Part shown: positions 35,878 to 44,196 of the stretch, one piece after another
How positions within the stretch are numbered: the first letter of the stretch is position 1
Layout of the letters: each line of letters begins with the position of its first letter
From: Spirochaetales bacterium
GTDB lineage: Bacteria > Spirochaetota > Leptospiria > Leptospirales > Leptonemataceae
Length of the DNA stretch: 64,000 nucleotides
NCBI GenBank assembly: GCA_015075425.1
Contig: JABTUL010000001.1
Location: 1,860,001 to 1,924,000 of the forward strand
Direction: 5' to 3'
Made by a program: the position numbers and the translations under genes
The notes under the pieces: model-generated
Databases searched by the model: none
Told to the model about the DNA's origin: nothing
What the model saw: only the letters and a program-made list of their open reading frames with translations

Positions 35878-36653
35878 CAGAAAACCGCTGGAAAGTCCTT
35901 TACGCAAGAGAACTCTCGAACTATTTCAATACGCCGATTGGCTACGTATTTGCCACGTCCTGTTTATTCTTCAATTTTCTTTTCTTTTTCATTGGGATCT
36001 TTGATCTCATCCCCGGCTTCTTTGACGCCCGCCAGGCCAGCATTCGCTCCTACATGAATCTTTTGCCGCTCACCTTCATCCTGATGGTGCCGGCAGTCAG
36101 TATGCGTATCTGGGCAGAAGAAAGAAAGTCGGGCACCATCGAACTATTGTCCACCCTGCCGGTGACGGAAATCGATCTGGTGATTGCCAAATTTCTGGCA
36201 GCCTGGACCTTTGTAGCCGGAATCGTTTTTGCTTCCCTGCCGCTGGCGATCTCCATCTGGTTTATCGGGGACCTGGACTGGGGCACCACACTGGCCATGT
36301 ATCTGGGATCGCTGCTTATGGCAGGAGCTTACGTCAGCATGGGCATGGTCGTGTCTGCCCTCACCCGCGAACAAATTGTTGCATTTATTCTAATTTTCTT
36401 CATTTCTCTTTTTATGTTTTTAGGGAACTACTTCATTCTCAATCGGCACCTGCCGCGAGCCATAGAAATTCCCGTCGGCGAAGGCCATATCTACCTGCCC
36501 TCACTCGCCGGGATCATTGCATTTTTCACCCACAGCCATCACTATGCCAGCTTCAGTCGGGGAGTCATAGACCTGGGCGACACTGTTTATTATATATCTT
36601 TTATGGCTCTCATGATCCTCGTGAATGTCTGGCTGCTCCGGAGGGAAAGATGA
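35874..36653 (+). CDS. gldF: ABC-2 type permease (GldF-like)
   Basis: 259 residues with six membrane segments. It begins KVLYARELSNYFNTPIGYVF, carries the conserved MRIWAEERKSGTIELLSTLP loop, and ends with TVYYISFMALMILVNVWLL. This is the GldF/NosY-like ABC-2 permease pattern. It forms the membrane channel with the ATPase before it. ATG overlaps the gldA stop (ATGA, 35874-35877) and its own stop overlaps gldG (ATGA). Confidence 0.9.
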   Translation: MTENRWKVLYARELSNYFNTPIGYVFATSCLFFNFLFFFIGIFDLIPGFFDARQASIRSYMNLLPLTFILMVPAVSMRIWAEERKSGTIELLSTLPVTEIDLVIAKFLAAWTFVAGIVFASLPLAISIWFIGDLDWGTTLAMYLGSLLMAGAYVSMGMVVSALTREQIVAFILIFFISLFMFLGNYFILNRHLPRAIEIPVGEGHIYLPSLAGIIAFFTHSHHYASFSRGVIDLGDTVYYISFMALMILVNVWLLRRER

Positions 36654-38341
36654 ACAGCCTGATTCAATGGATCAATGGCAATCGTGCTTTATTTTATGGA
36701 AATATCGCCTTGCTGTTTATTTTTGTTAATCTGCTGGCCGCACGCACCAATTTGCGTCTTGACCTGAGCCGTGATGGAATCAACTCCCTTTCTGAGAGCT
36801 CAGAAAAAGTATTCAGTCGGTTGAACGACCGTGTGCTCATTGAAGCCTATATTTCTCAGGATGTTCCTGGCGAACTTCTGGCCATGCTTCAACCGATCCT
36901 CGGCATCCTTTATGAAATAGAAAGAGAGGGAAAGGACCGTATCAAATTCAAATTGATCGACCCCAGCACAGAAAGTGAAAAAGCTCAGGCAGAAAAGCGC
37001 GGGATCCAGGGGATTCCCATTGAGGAACAGCGAGTGGATCAGGTCAGCGCACGCCTCGGCTATTTTGCCCTTTATCTGCAAATTGGCGACAAAAGTAAAG
37101 TCATCAGCCTTGTGGAAGAAGGTCGCCTGGTCGAAGACATCGAGTACAGAATCTTGCGTGAAATCAAACAAATGACCCGCAAGAGCAAAGAATCGGGCAT
37201 CGCCTTTCTCAAGGCTCCCGGCTCTCTGGAGGCGAGTCGCTGGCAGAGCTACAACGATCAGCACAAGGACAATCTCTTTGGTTTTAAATCACTGCAGGAA
37301 AAAGAAAGCGGAACCATTCAGGAGATCGATTTAAGCGCTGATATTCCGGCCGGGATCGAGGTCCTGATTGTAACCGGTCTGCCACGCCTCGAAAAAATGG
37401 AAGAGTACCGTCTGGATCAATTTATCATGGGCGGCGGCCATGTCCTCTTTTTACTTAAGGGTTTTGATTTTCAATTTCGACAGAACAATCCACAACTTGC
37501 AAGACTGGGCCTTGGGGGTCCAGGCGGTGGATTTGCAGCGGTTCCAGAGGAAGATCTAAAAAAATTAAATGGATTTCTCGGGCACTACGGCGTTACCGTG
37601 AACGGCGAAGTTCTCCTTGATCCCGAAGTCGCCGCTGCTGCCCGTGACATCCAGGGACAGTTCATTATGCCCGTTCCCAATCCCGCCTGGGCGGTTTACA
37701 GCAAAGAAGGCGGCCAGATTCAGGGAAAACACCAGGCGATCGCTTTTACCGAGCAACTGGTCCTGCCCTGGTTTTCGGGCCTTGATCTACGAGAAGCCGT
37801 GCAACCGGACGTAAAATTCTCAAGCCTTGTATTTAGCAATACAACAGCCATCAGACGGGAATCCACGAGCCTTGAACTGCGGGAGTTACAGAATCTGGGA
37901 CAGGAAAATCTCGTGGGCCGTCCCGTTCCCCTGATCGTCTACGCAAGCGGGCGTTTCAAAAGCGCCTTCAGCGCCACTGATCTGCCCGAGGACGTGGACA
38001 AAGACAAATTCCGTGCCAGTGTGGCCGGAGGCAAGGAAGTGAATCTGGTTTTTATCGGCACGCCTTACATGGTTAGCGATATGCTTGTTTCCAGTGAAAT
38101 CAATTTACAAATCTATAGAATCAACCAGGCATTCATCAGCAATCTACTCGAACTCATGGCCGGTGATACAGACCTGATGGCTGCCCGCTCGCGTGTTCAG
38201 ACCATCCAGCAGCTACAGCCTCTGGGGCCGCTGACAGAAAGTTTTTTCAAATGGTTTCACGTCCTGCTTCTGCCTTTAGTAGTGGGCCTGTACGGAACGT
38301 ATCGATTGGTCGGGCGCAATCGCAAGAGGGGGACGTCATGA
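36650..38341 (+). CDS. gldG: GldG-type ABC transporter accessory protein
   Basis: 563 residues preceded by GGAGGGAAAG. One membrane segment near each end (ALFYGNIALLFIFVNLLAA, ~14-32; FHVLLLPLVVGLYGTYRLV, ~535-553) with a large extracytoplasmic domain between. The start DLSRDGINSLSESSEKVFSRL and the ISQDVPGE and LIDPSTE segments match the GldG / auxiliary ABC family. Its domain probably binds substrate or polysaccharide outside the inner membrane. Fusion or pairing with GldF is common; here the genes are separate but overlapping. Confidence 0.88.
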   Translation: MNSLIQWINGNRALFYGNIALLFIFVNLLAARTNLRLDLSRDGINSLSESSEKVFSRLNDRVLIEAYISQDVPGELLAMLQPILGILYEIEREGKDRIKFKLIDPSTESEKAQAEKRGIQGIPIEEQRVDQVSARLGYFALYLQIGDKSKVISLVEEGRLVEDIEYRILREIKQMTRKSKESGIAFLKAPGSLEASRWQSYNDQHKDNLFGFKSLQEKESGTIQEIDLSADIPAGIEVLIVTGLPRLEKMEEYRLDQFIMGGGHVLFLLKGFDFQFRQNNPQLARLGLGGPGGGFAAVPEEDLKKLNGFLGHYGVTVNGEVLLDPEVAAAARDIQGQFIMPVPNPAWAVYSKEGGQIQGKHQAIAFTEQLVLPWFSGLDLREAVQPDVKFSSLVFSNTTAIRRESTSLELRELQNLGQENLVGRPVPLIVYASGRFKSAFSATDLPEDVDKDKFRASVAGGKEVNLVFIGTPYMVSDMLVSSEINLQIYRINQAFISNLLELMAGDTDLMAARSRVQTIQQLQPLGPLTESFFKWFHVLLLPLVVGLYGTYRLVGRNRKRGTS

Positions 38342-39384
38342 TCTTTCTGCGCTCTCATGCTCCGGCTCTACTCACCGGACTCAATCTCCTGCTTGCGGTA
38401 TTTTTGTTTTTCTCTTATGATCCCTTCCGATTGATTGAAACGGGCTACCGAGGTGCCGATCCGCTCCTTTCTCTCGATCTTTCTGCGGTCAAATCCATTG
38501 CTTATGAGGATCCGGGATTGAAATTGAACATTCGCCTGATGAGAGGGGAGGTCCGGCCTTCCAGTAAAGAAAAAGGCAAAGCCCCCGAATACGCCTGGGA
38601 TCTGGTCGTCCGCAAAGATGGACGCGAAGAGTATCTGGCTGCTGACCGTGAAAGAGTAACGGAATTGTTGAAGGCAATAGAGGACAGTCGGCGCTACTAT
38701 CCGGTACCCCGCAGCCCGGAAAAGGATTCTGAACTGCAAATGGGCCGCAACAGTCAGGGTGAGGTGGAAAGTCCCCGGATCATCGTGGAGTACAATCGCG
38801 GAAACAAAGATACCATTTACATTGGTAAGACCAGCGCGCGCGCCGGAGAATCCTATGTCCGGCTTAACGACGAGTCCAGTATCTATCTCGTGGAAACCGA
38901 TCTGCGCTCACTCACCGGACAGGGTGATGTGGCATACTTCCGCAACCGCCGGGTTCTGCCCGATTCTCTGACTGCAGAGTCACTCACGGCGGTAGAACTG
39001 AAGAGGGGCAAAAAAACGGTGCAACTCGTTCGCAAGGCAGGAAGCTGGGAAATGCTTTTGCCGCTACAGGGTAAGCTCAAGGCGGCAGAGTCAACAGCTC
39101 TGATCAGTGAAATCACAGGCTGGAAAGCCAATTCCTTCCTCGAAAAATCCCCCGGACTGGAAAAAGACAGCTCATTTGAGCTGACTCTTGAATTCAAAGG
39201 ACCTGGAGAGGAGAAGGAAACTCTGCAAATTAAGGGCCTGGGAAAAAGCGACTACAGCAGTTTTGTTTTGTCCTTACCGGGCAAAGATAAGGAAATCGTT
39301 GAGGTTACGGGCATACAGCTGCGCGACCTGATGGAAACTCCGGAGAGACTTCTCGAAGGCAATGAACAGCCGATTCTTGAGTAG
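38338..39384 (+). CDS. DUF4340 domain protein
   Basis: 348 residues from the ATG at 38338 (ATGA overlap with gldG, preceded by GAGGGGG). One amino-terminal membrane segment (LLTGLNLLLAVFLFFSY) then an extracytoplasmic region with two DUF4340-like halves (SAVKSIAYEDPG, WDLVVRKDGREEYLAADRERVTELL; VELKRGKKTVQLVRKAGSWEM). DUF4340 proteins commonly accompany GldG-like ABC systems. No catalytic residues are evident. Its stop is 2 bp from the convergent DegT stop. Confidence 0.85.
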   Translation: MIFLRSHAPALLTGLNLLLAVFLFFSYDPFRLIETGYRGADPLLSLDLSAVKSIAYEDPGLKLNIRLMRGEVRPSSKEKGKAPEYAWDLVVRKDGREEYLAADRERVTELLKAIEDSRRYYPVPRSPEKDSELQMGRNSQGEVESPRIIVEYNRGNKDTIYIGKTSARAGESYVRLNDESSIYLVETDLRSLTGQGDVAYFRNRRVLPDSLTAESLTAVELKRGKKTVQLVRKAGSWEMLLPLQGKLKAAESTALISEITGWKANSFLEKSPGLEKDSSFELTLEFKGPGEEKETLQIKGLGKSDYSSFVLSLPGKDKEIVEVTGIQLRDLMETPERLLEGNEQPILE

Positions 39385-39386
39385 TG

Positions 39387-40580
39387 TCATCCCAGAAGAT
39401 CTCCTAAAACACCACATATTTTCTTTACTGTTGCCGGTGGAAGCGTGGGATAGAGCGGCAAGGAAAGAATTCGCTTAAAGAGGGCTTCCGCATGGGGGAA
39501 GTCTGCCATCCTGTATTTGTACGTTTTTCGAAAATGCGTGAACCGATACAGGGGGATGAAGTGCAGGCTTGTCGCAATCCCCCGCGTGTATAGCGCTTCC
39601 ACAAGCTCATCGCGATGTAGTTTTGCGCTATCCAGAAGCTCTACTGTGAAGAGGTGCTGAGCCCCTTCCGGGGTGGGTTCGTCAATGATTCGCAGGGGGA
39701 GACCTTGAAGCATCCGCACATACTCGCCGGCCAGCCGGTGACGTTTTTTCTGCATAGCAGGCAGGCGCCGCAACTGAACACGCCCTATTGCTGCCAGTAT
39801 ATCACACATATTGTATTTATAGCCAAATTCCAGAACATCATAGCGCCAGCGCGCCCGCCCATAGGTCTGCCCCAGGATTCCATGCAAGCGCAACCGCCGC
39901 AGCCGATCGGCAGCACCTGCATCGCGTAACGTCAGCATACCTCCTTCACCGGTGGCCAGATTCTTGGTTGCATAAAAGCTGAAAGCTGCAAATTCCGATT
40001 TTGAACCGATCATCTCCTGACCGTGCCTGCCGGTATAGTGTGCTGGCAGAGCATGAGCCGCATCTTCAATAAGTTTCAAACGGTACTCACGACACAGGTC
40101 ACGAAGGCCATCCAGATCGCAGGCTCGCCCGCCCAGATGCACGGCAACCAGAGCGCGCAATCTGCGACCACTTGCCCGGTGTATCCATTCTCCATTTTTA
40201 TTTTTTTTACAAGTATTTTCGATGAAACCCTCTGTCAGCGATGGATCAAGAAGCATGGTCTGCCGATGAACGTCCACAAGGAGCGGCAGGGCTCCTTCAT
40301 AAGTGAAAGCCTCCGCTGTAGCAATGAAGGTGATTGCCGGCACAATGACGGCGTCCCGGGGCCCCAGCATCAAGGCCCGGCTTATCAAGTGCAGAGCGGA
40401 AGTGCAGGAATTTACGGCCAGGGCCTGCGGCGCTCCCGTGAAATGTTTGAACTCTTCCTCAAAGGCACTCGTCTCGGGTCCCGATGTAAGCCAGCCGGAG
40501 CGAATCACCCGGCTCGCAGCTTTGATCTCTTCATCGCCCAGATCAGGCAGTGCATAGGGGAGGCGCTCTTTCTTGTTCAC
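39387..40580 (-). CDS. DegT/DnrJ/EryC1/StrS family sugar aminotransferase
   Basis: 397 residues from GTG at 40580. Family features: LPDLGDEEIKAASRVIRSGWLTSGP, the substrate loop NSCTSALHLI, ALVAVHLGG, IEDAAHALPA, and PLP Lys in SFYATKNLATGEGG. These enzymes add an amino group to keto-sugar nucleotides for surface polysaccharides. In the middle (residues ~119-137) an A-rich stretch encodes NTCKKNKNGEWIHRASGRRL, an insert compared with typical members. The surrounding glycosyltransferases support a role in LPS O-antigen or glycan building. Divergent from the GT4 gene at 40672. Confidence 0.92.
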   Translation of the reverse strand: MNKKERLPYALPDLGDEEIKAASRVIRSGWLTSGPETSAFEEEFKHFTGAPQALAVNSCTSALHLISRALMLGPRDAVIVPAITFIATAEAFTYEGALPLLVDVHRQTMLLDPSLTEGFIENTCKKNKNGEWIHRASGRRLRALVAVHLGGRACDLDGLRDLCREYRLKLIEDAAHALPAHYTGRHGQEMIGSKSEFAAFSFYATKNLATGEGGMLTLRDAGAADRLRRLRLHGILGQTYGRARWRYDVLEFGYKYNMCDILAAIGRVQLRRLPAMQKKRHRLAGEYVRMLQGLPLRIIDEPTPEGAQHLFTVELLDSAKLHRDELVEALYTRGIATSLHFIPLYRFTHFRKTYKYRMADFPHAEALFKRILSLPLYPTLPPATVKKICGVLGDLLG

Positions 40581-40671
40581 GGTCTTAAACAGAGTTTCGA
40601 TGCACCCTGGTCCGGCCTGTAGATTTTTTTAAAAAAGCTTTTAGCGGCCCGGCCGGCCTGAAGGCTGCCCT

Positions 40672-41880
40672 GTGCGAATCCTGTGCCTCACCCAGGTTTT
40701 TCCGCCCGACCCGGCCGCCGTGGGTCAGTATTTTCTCGACCTCATCAAAAGGGCGTGCGGAGAAGGCCACAGCTGCACGGTCATCACATCCAACCGTGGG
40801 TACGAGAACCCGCGAATGAAATTTCCCTCCCGGAGGGAAGAAGGATACCGGGTCATCCGTCTGCCACTGACGTCCCTGGGCAAACGAACCCTGCTGCAAA
40901 GAATGCTTGGCTCCCTTGGCTTTGTTTTTTTTTCTTTTCTGCGGGCCCTCTTTCTGCCCTTTGATGCAATACTGGTCAGTACCTCCCCTCCCTTTGCCGC
41001 TCCCGGTGCCTTGCTTGTTTCCATTCTCAGGCGCCGCCCCTTTTTCTACTGGGTTATGGATATCAATCCCGACCAGGCTGTGGCTCTGGGAATGGCTCGC
41101 CCGGAACAGTGGTCCGTGCGCGTCTGGCAATCGATCAATCGGCTGATTCTAAGGCGGGCCACGCGAGTGATTACCCTTGACCGGTTCATGGCAGAACGCC
41201 TGCGCAATATCTGTCCGGGAGCAAACATTGCTCACAATCCACTATGGCCGCTGGAAGCCATGGCCACGAGTAACCTCCGGCAAACAGAGCAGTTGCGCAA
41301 GGAGCTTGGTCTCGAGCAAAAATTTGTCTTCATGTACAGCGGCAACTGGAACCGGACCGTATCGCTTTTGCCTCTGGTCCAGGCCATGCAGAAAATTCCT
41401 GAGGATATTCATCTACTCCTCATGGGCGACGGCTTCGGTCGTCGTGAAATCGAAGACTTTGTGGAAAAGCAACCTCAGAAAACCGTAACCCTCCTGCCTT
41501 TCGTTTCTCTGGAAAGGCTTCCCTTCTATCTGGATCTGGCCCAGGTCCATCTGGTCCTGCAGAGCCATCGCATGAGCGGAATCCTTCACCCCAGTAAAAC
41601 CTATAATGCCCTGGCTCTTGGCAAACCCGTCCTTTTCATAGGACCGGAGCATAATTTTTTCCGGGACATTCAAAACAGAGTGGACCTGGGCTGGTTTCTT
41701 GAAGAACCGGTGAGCATATCGTTACTTTCTGAGACTCTGCGAAACATTGCTGCAAATCCGGACGATGCCAGCCGTAAGGGAAGAGCCGCTCTCCTCTATT
41801 CCAGGGAACACAGCAGAGAGGAGCTTGCCGGTTCCATGCTTGAACATTTGGGCCTCAAAAACAGAAATGGTGTATCTTAG
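40672..41880 (+). CDS. GT4 glycosyltransferase (WbuB-like)
   Basis: 402 residues from GTG at 40672. The start RILCLTQVFPPDPAAVGQYF and the membrane-associated stretch LPFDAILVSTSPPFAAPGALL match the WbuB/WcaI-like group of GT4 enzymes. The donor-binding half has FMYSGNWNRTVSLLPLV, LLMGDGFGRREIE and LGKPVLFIGPE. These retaining transferases move sugars from nucleotide donors to lipid-linked glycans at the inner membrane. The usual EX7E motif is not clear in this protein (SGILHPSKTYNALALGKPV is the matching region), as in WbuB relatives. Convergent with the next GT4 gene, 11 bp between stops. Confidence 0.88.
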   Translation: MRILCLTQVFPPDPAAVGQYFLDLIKRACGEGHSCTVITSNRGYENPRMKFPSRREEGYRVIRLPLTSLGKRTLLQRMLGSLGFVFFSFLRALFLPFDAILVSTSPPFAAPGALLVSILRRRPFFYWVMDINPDQAVALGMARPEQWSVRVWQSINRLILRRATRVITLDRFMAERLRNICPGANIAHNPLWPLEAMATSNLRQTEQLRKELGLEQKFVFMYSGNWNRTVSLLPLVQAMQKIPEDIHLLLMGDGFGRREIEDFVEKQPQKTVTLLPFVSLERLPFYLDLAQVHLVLQSHRMSGILHPSKTYNALALGKPVLFIGPEHNFFRDIQNRVDLGWFLEEPVSISLLSETLRNIAANPDDASRKGRAALLYSREHSREELAGSMLEHLGLKNRNGVS

Positions 41881-41891
41881 ATAAAAATCAA

Positions 41892-42968
41892 CTATCCGAA
41901 CTCTTTCCGGTAGATTTCTTCATAGAACTGTATTGTTTGTTGAAAGCATCTGTCCCAGCTAAACAGCTCTGCCCGTTTTAAGCCTTTCTGGATCATTTGC
42001 CGGCGAAGCTCGGGATCTTCCAGGCGGCCGATTTGCTGGACGAGCGCTCTTACTTCAATCGGCTCCAGAAAAAGTGCGGCGTCACCGGCGACTTCCGGAA
42101 GGGAGGACGAATTCGCCGCGATAACCGGGCAGCCCGCGCGCATCGCTTCGAGCACAGGAAAGCCGAAACCTTCGTAAGCCGAAGGATAGACAAGGCAAAA
42201 GGCATGGTTATAGAGGAGGTTCAATCGGGCGTTGTCAATCTGTTGTAAATGAATCACCCGCTCCCCGAGCGTTGATAATAGTTTTCTTTCTGATCTTACA
42301 AGCGGACCGCCGCCTACAAAAACCAGCTGAAATTCCCGCGCTTCCCGCAAAGCCCTGATGACTGTGTGAAAGTTCTTGTAATACCTCCTGTCCCCTACGA
42401 ATAGCAAAAACTTCCTCCGGGTGCTTTCCGGCAGCCAGCCTTCTATTAGCGATGCCTTGTCTTCTAATGGAGCAAATTCAGAGCCTATCCCCAGGTGGAT
42501 GACCCGGATACTTTCGGGAGACAGATGCGGGAAGAATGCGAGCAGATCCCTCCTTGTATGCTCTGAAATGCAGATGATTCCAGAGGAATGCTTCAGAGCA
42601 AATCCTTTCTGGCTTCTGTGGAGAAAGCGTGCCGGATTTCTACGATAGTGCTCGTAGGTAAAATCATACACTGTAGTAATATTTGCTACGTTCTTTTGAA
42701 GAGAAACTCTGTAGTAGCTGGAGTGAAACAATGTATTTCCTGACAGGCGGTGGTAAAAGGGAGCGTAGCGCAAAAGGGGCACGGGAACGGTCTCGCGTTT
42801 CAGAGGAATGTCTCCCAGGGCCTTCCGGAAGCGATTGCGATGGTCTGCTTCGTAGCACATCCAGTCTACACCGGATCCACTCATTCTTTTTAGCAATTCA
42901 GACCAGTAGACAGAGATCCCTCCTGCTGACTGCAATGAAAAAATGATATTATCGTATACAATTCGCAT
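41892..42968 (-). CDS. GT4 (group 1) glycosyltransferase
   Basis: 358 residues. It begins RIVYDNIIFSLQSAGGISVYW, the glycine-rich acceptor loop. The carboxyl half shows LFVGDRRYYKNFHTVI, LVFVGGGPL and the EX7E motif as EGFGFPVLEAM (within VYPSAYEGFGFPVLEA), then NSSSLPEVAGDAALFLEP. This is a clear retaining GT4 enzyme of the mannosyltransferase/RfaB type, using GDP- or UDP-sugars. Substrate unknown. Its start faces the next gene divergently over 187 bp. Confidence 0.92.
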   Translation of the reverse strand: MRIVYDNIIFSLQSAGGISVYWSELLKRMSGSGVDWMCYEADHRNRFRKALGDIPLKRETVPVPLLRYAPFYHRLSGNTLFHSSYYRVSLQKNVANITTVYDFTYEHYRRNPARFLHRSQKGFALKHSSGIICISEHTRRDLLAFFPHLSPESIRVIHLGIGSEFAPLEDKASLIEGWLPESTRRKFLLFVGDRRYYKNFHTVIRALREAREFQLVFVGGGPLVRSERKLLSTLGERVIHLQQIDNARLNLLYNHAFCLVYPSAYEGFGFPVLEAMRAGCPVIAANSSSLPEVAGDAALFLEPIEVRALVQQIGRLEDPELRRQMIQKGLKRAELFSWDRCFQQTIQFYEEIYRKEFG

Positions 42969-43155
42969 GCAAAACGGGTACAGCCTGGCCGGAAGGATTC
43001 CTCAAAATGACAGCACCAGGCACAAGCTCAAATTGTTACAGAGTGGCAATCCATTGCCAAAAAATATTCCCCTGAATACGATCAGGATTGCCCGGTAGAG
43101 GCGCCAGGCCACTTTGCCCTGTGGCTCAAGCCCTAACCCGGGGAAGCAAAATCAA
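42969..43155. other. Divergent intergenic region (187 bp)
   Basis: Separates two glycosyltransferase starts. It contains a short inverted repeat TGGCAA-TCCA-TTGCCA (43044-43059) followed by an A-run, and a GGGGAAG site before the plus-strand ATG. No open reading frame or RNA gene is supported. Confidence 0.4.
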
Positions 43156-44196
43156 ATGAATCGGGATTTCCCCTCCGGTCGCATCGCCATCGCCTGGCAT
43201 GGCCTGCCTTTCTATGCCTACCGCTGCGTGGAGAGCATCCTTGAAGAATTCCGGCCATCGCTTCTGGCCACGCCGGGTCCGGCCAGTGGAGCGGCTTCAA
43301 AATACGCCGGATTTCGCGAGATCCGCGGCCCCAATCCCATGGGCTGGGAGGACCTCCAGCTGCCCGTTCCGGAGCTTTTCTTTCAGACCGGCTGGGGCTA
43401 TCCGCTTTTCAATCACCTGTCCAGGCAGGTCAGGAAATCGGGGGGGCGGGTAGTGGCTTTTGTCGACAACAATCGCAAAAACAACCTGCGCCAGCTACTG
43501 GGAGCTTTGTATTACAGAGTTTTTCTGGCAAATCGGTTTGCCGCCGTCTGGGTACCGGGCACATCAGGCCGGGAGTTGATGGAATTTCTGGGAGCTGAGC
43601 GCATCTATACAGGTCTTTACACTGCAGGCCCGGAGTTTACAGCACAGGGTCCTGAAAAGCGGGCATCCAGAATTTTGTATGCCGGACAGTTCATCGAACG
43701 CAAAGCCATCCAACCATTGTGCGCAGCTTTTCTTTCTGCCATGACAGATCCCTGGGAGTTGTGGCTTGTGGGAAGCGGCCCATCAGTACCACTGGAAAGT
43801 AAACATATCCGAGTTCTGCCCTTTCAAGATCCCGGACAGCTCGCGAATCTGATGCGCGAAAGCGCGTGGTTTGTCCTGCCCTCTTACGAAGAACACTGGG
43901 GCGTTGTTGTCCATGAGGCGGCTCTTTGCGGTTGCGCATTGATTTTGCGACGTTCGGTTGGCGCGGCCAGAGACCTTGCCGGTTCTGATAACGCTCTATT
44001 CTTTGAGCGGGATGCAGAATTGCCAGAGGTTCTCTCCCGGGCCATGCAAATCGATCCGGCCACAGTAAGAAAAATGGGCGAAGCCAGCCGCCGGCGGGCC
44101 GGCGCTTTTTCTGTGGATCGCTGGCAGCGCACCTTCCAGGAGATCACCCGGAATTTACTGCCGCGATCCGGCCCGGATTTCATAAACAGTGTATAG
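43156..44196 (+). CDS. GT4-like glycosyltransferase
   Basis: 346 residues from the ATG at 43156, 10 bp after GGGGAAG; a TTG at 43114 is less likely. The acceptor half is unusual (RIAIAWHGLPFYAYRCVESIL). The donor half is clear: ILYAGQFIERKAIQPL, LWLVGSGPS, and FVLPSYEEHWGVVVHEAALCG containing the EX7E pair, followed by RRSVGAARDL. It is therefore a retaining GT4 transferase. Its 3' end overlaps the convergent GT-C-like gene by 42 bp, unusually long for this window. Confidence 0.87.
   Translation: MNRDFPSGRIAIAWHGLPFYAYRCVESILEEFRPSLLATPGPASGAASKYAGFREIRGPNPMGWEDLQLPVPELFFQTGWGYPLFNHLSRQVRKSGGRVVAFVDNNRKNNLRQLLGALYYRVFLANRFAAVWVPGTSGRELMEFLGAERIYTGLYTAGPEFTAQGPEKRASRILYAGQFIERKAIQPLCAAFLSAMTDPWELWLVGSGPSVPLESKHIRVLPFQDPGQLANLMRESAWFVLPSYEEHWGVVVHEAALCGCALILRRSVGAARDLAGSDNALFFERDAELPEVLSRAMQIDPATVRKMGEASRRRAGAFSVDRWQRTFQEITRNLLPRSGPDFINSV

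Noticed and set aside
43044-43059. TGGCAA-TCCA-TTGCCA as a terminator
   Set aside because: It lies between divergent starts and is followed by A, not T, on the plus strand.
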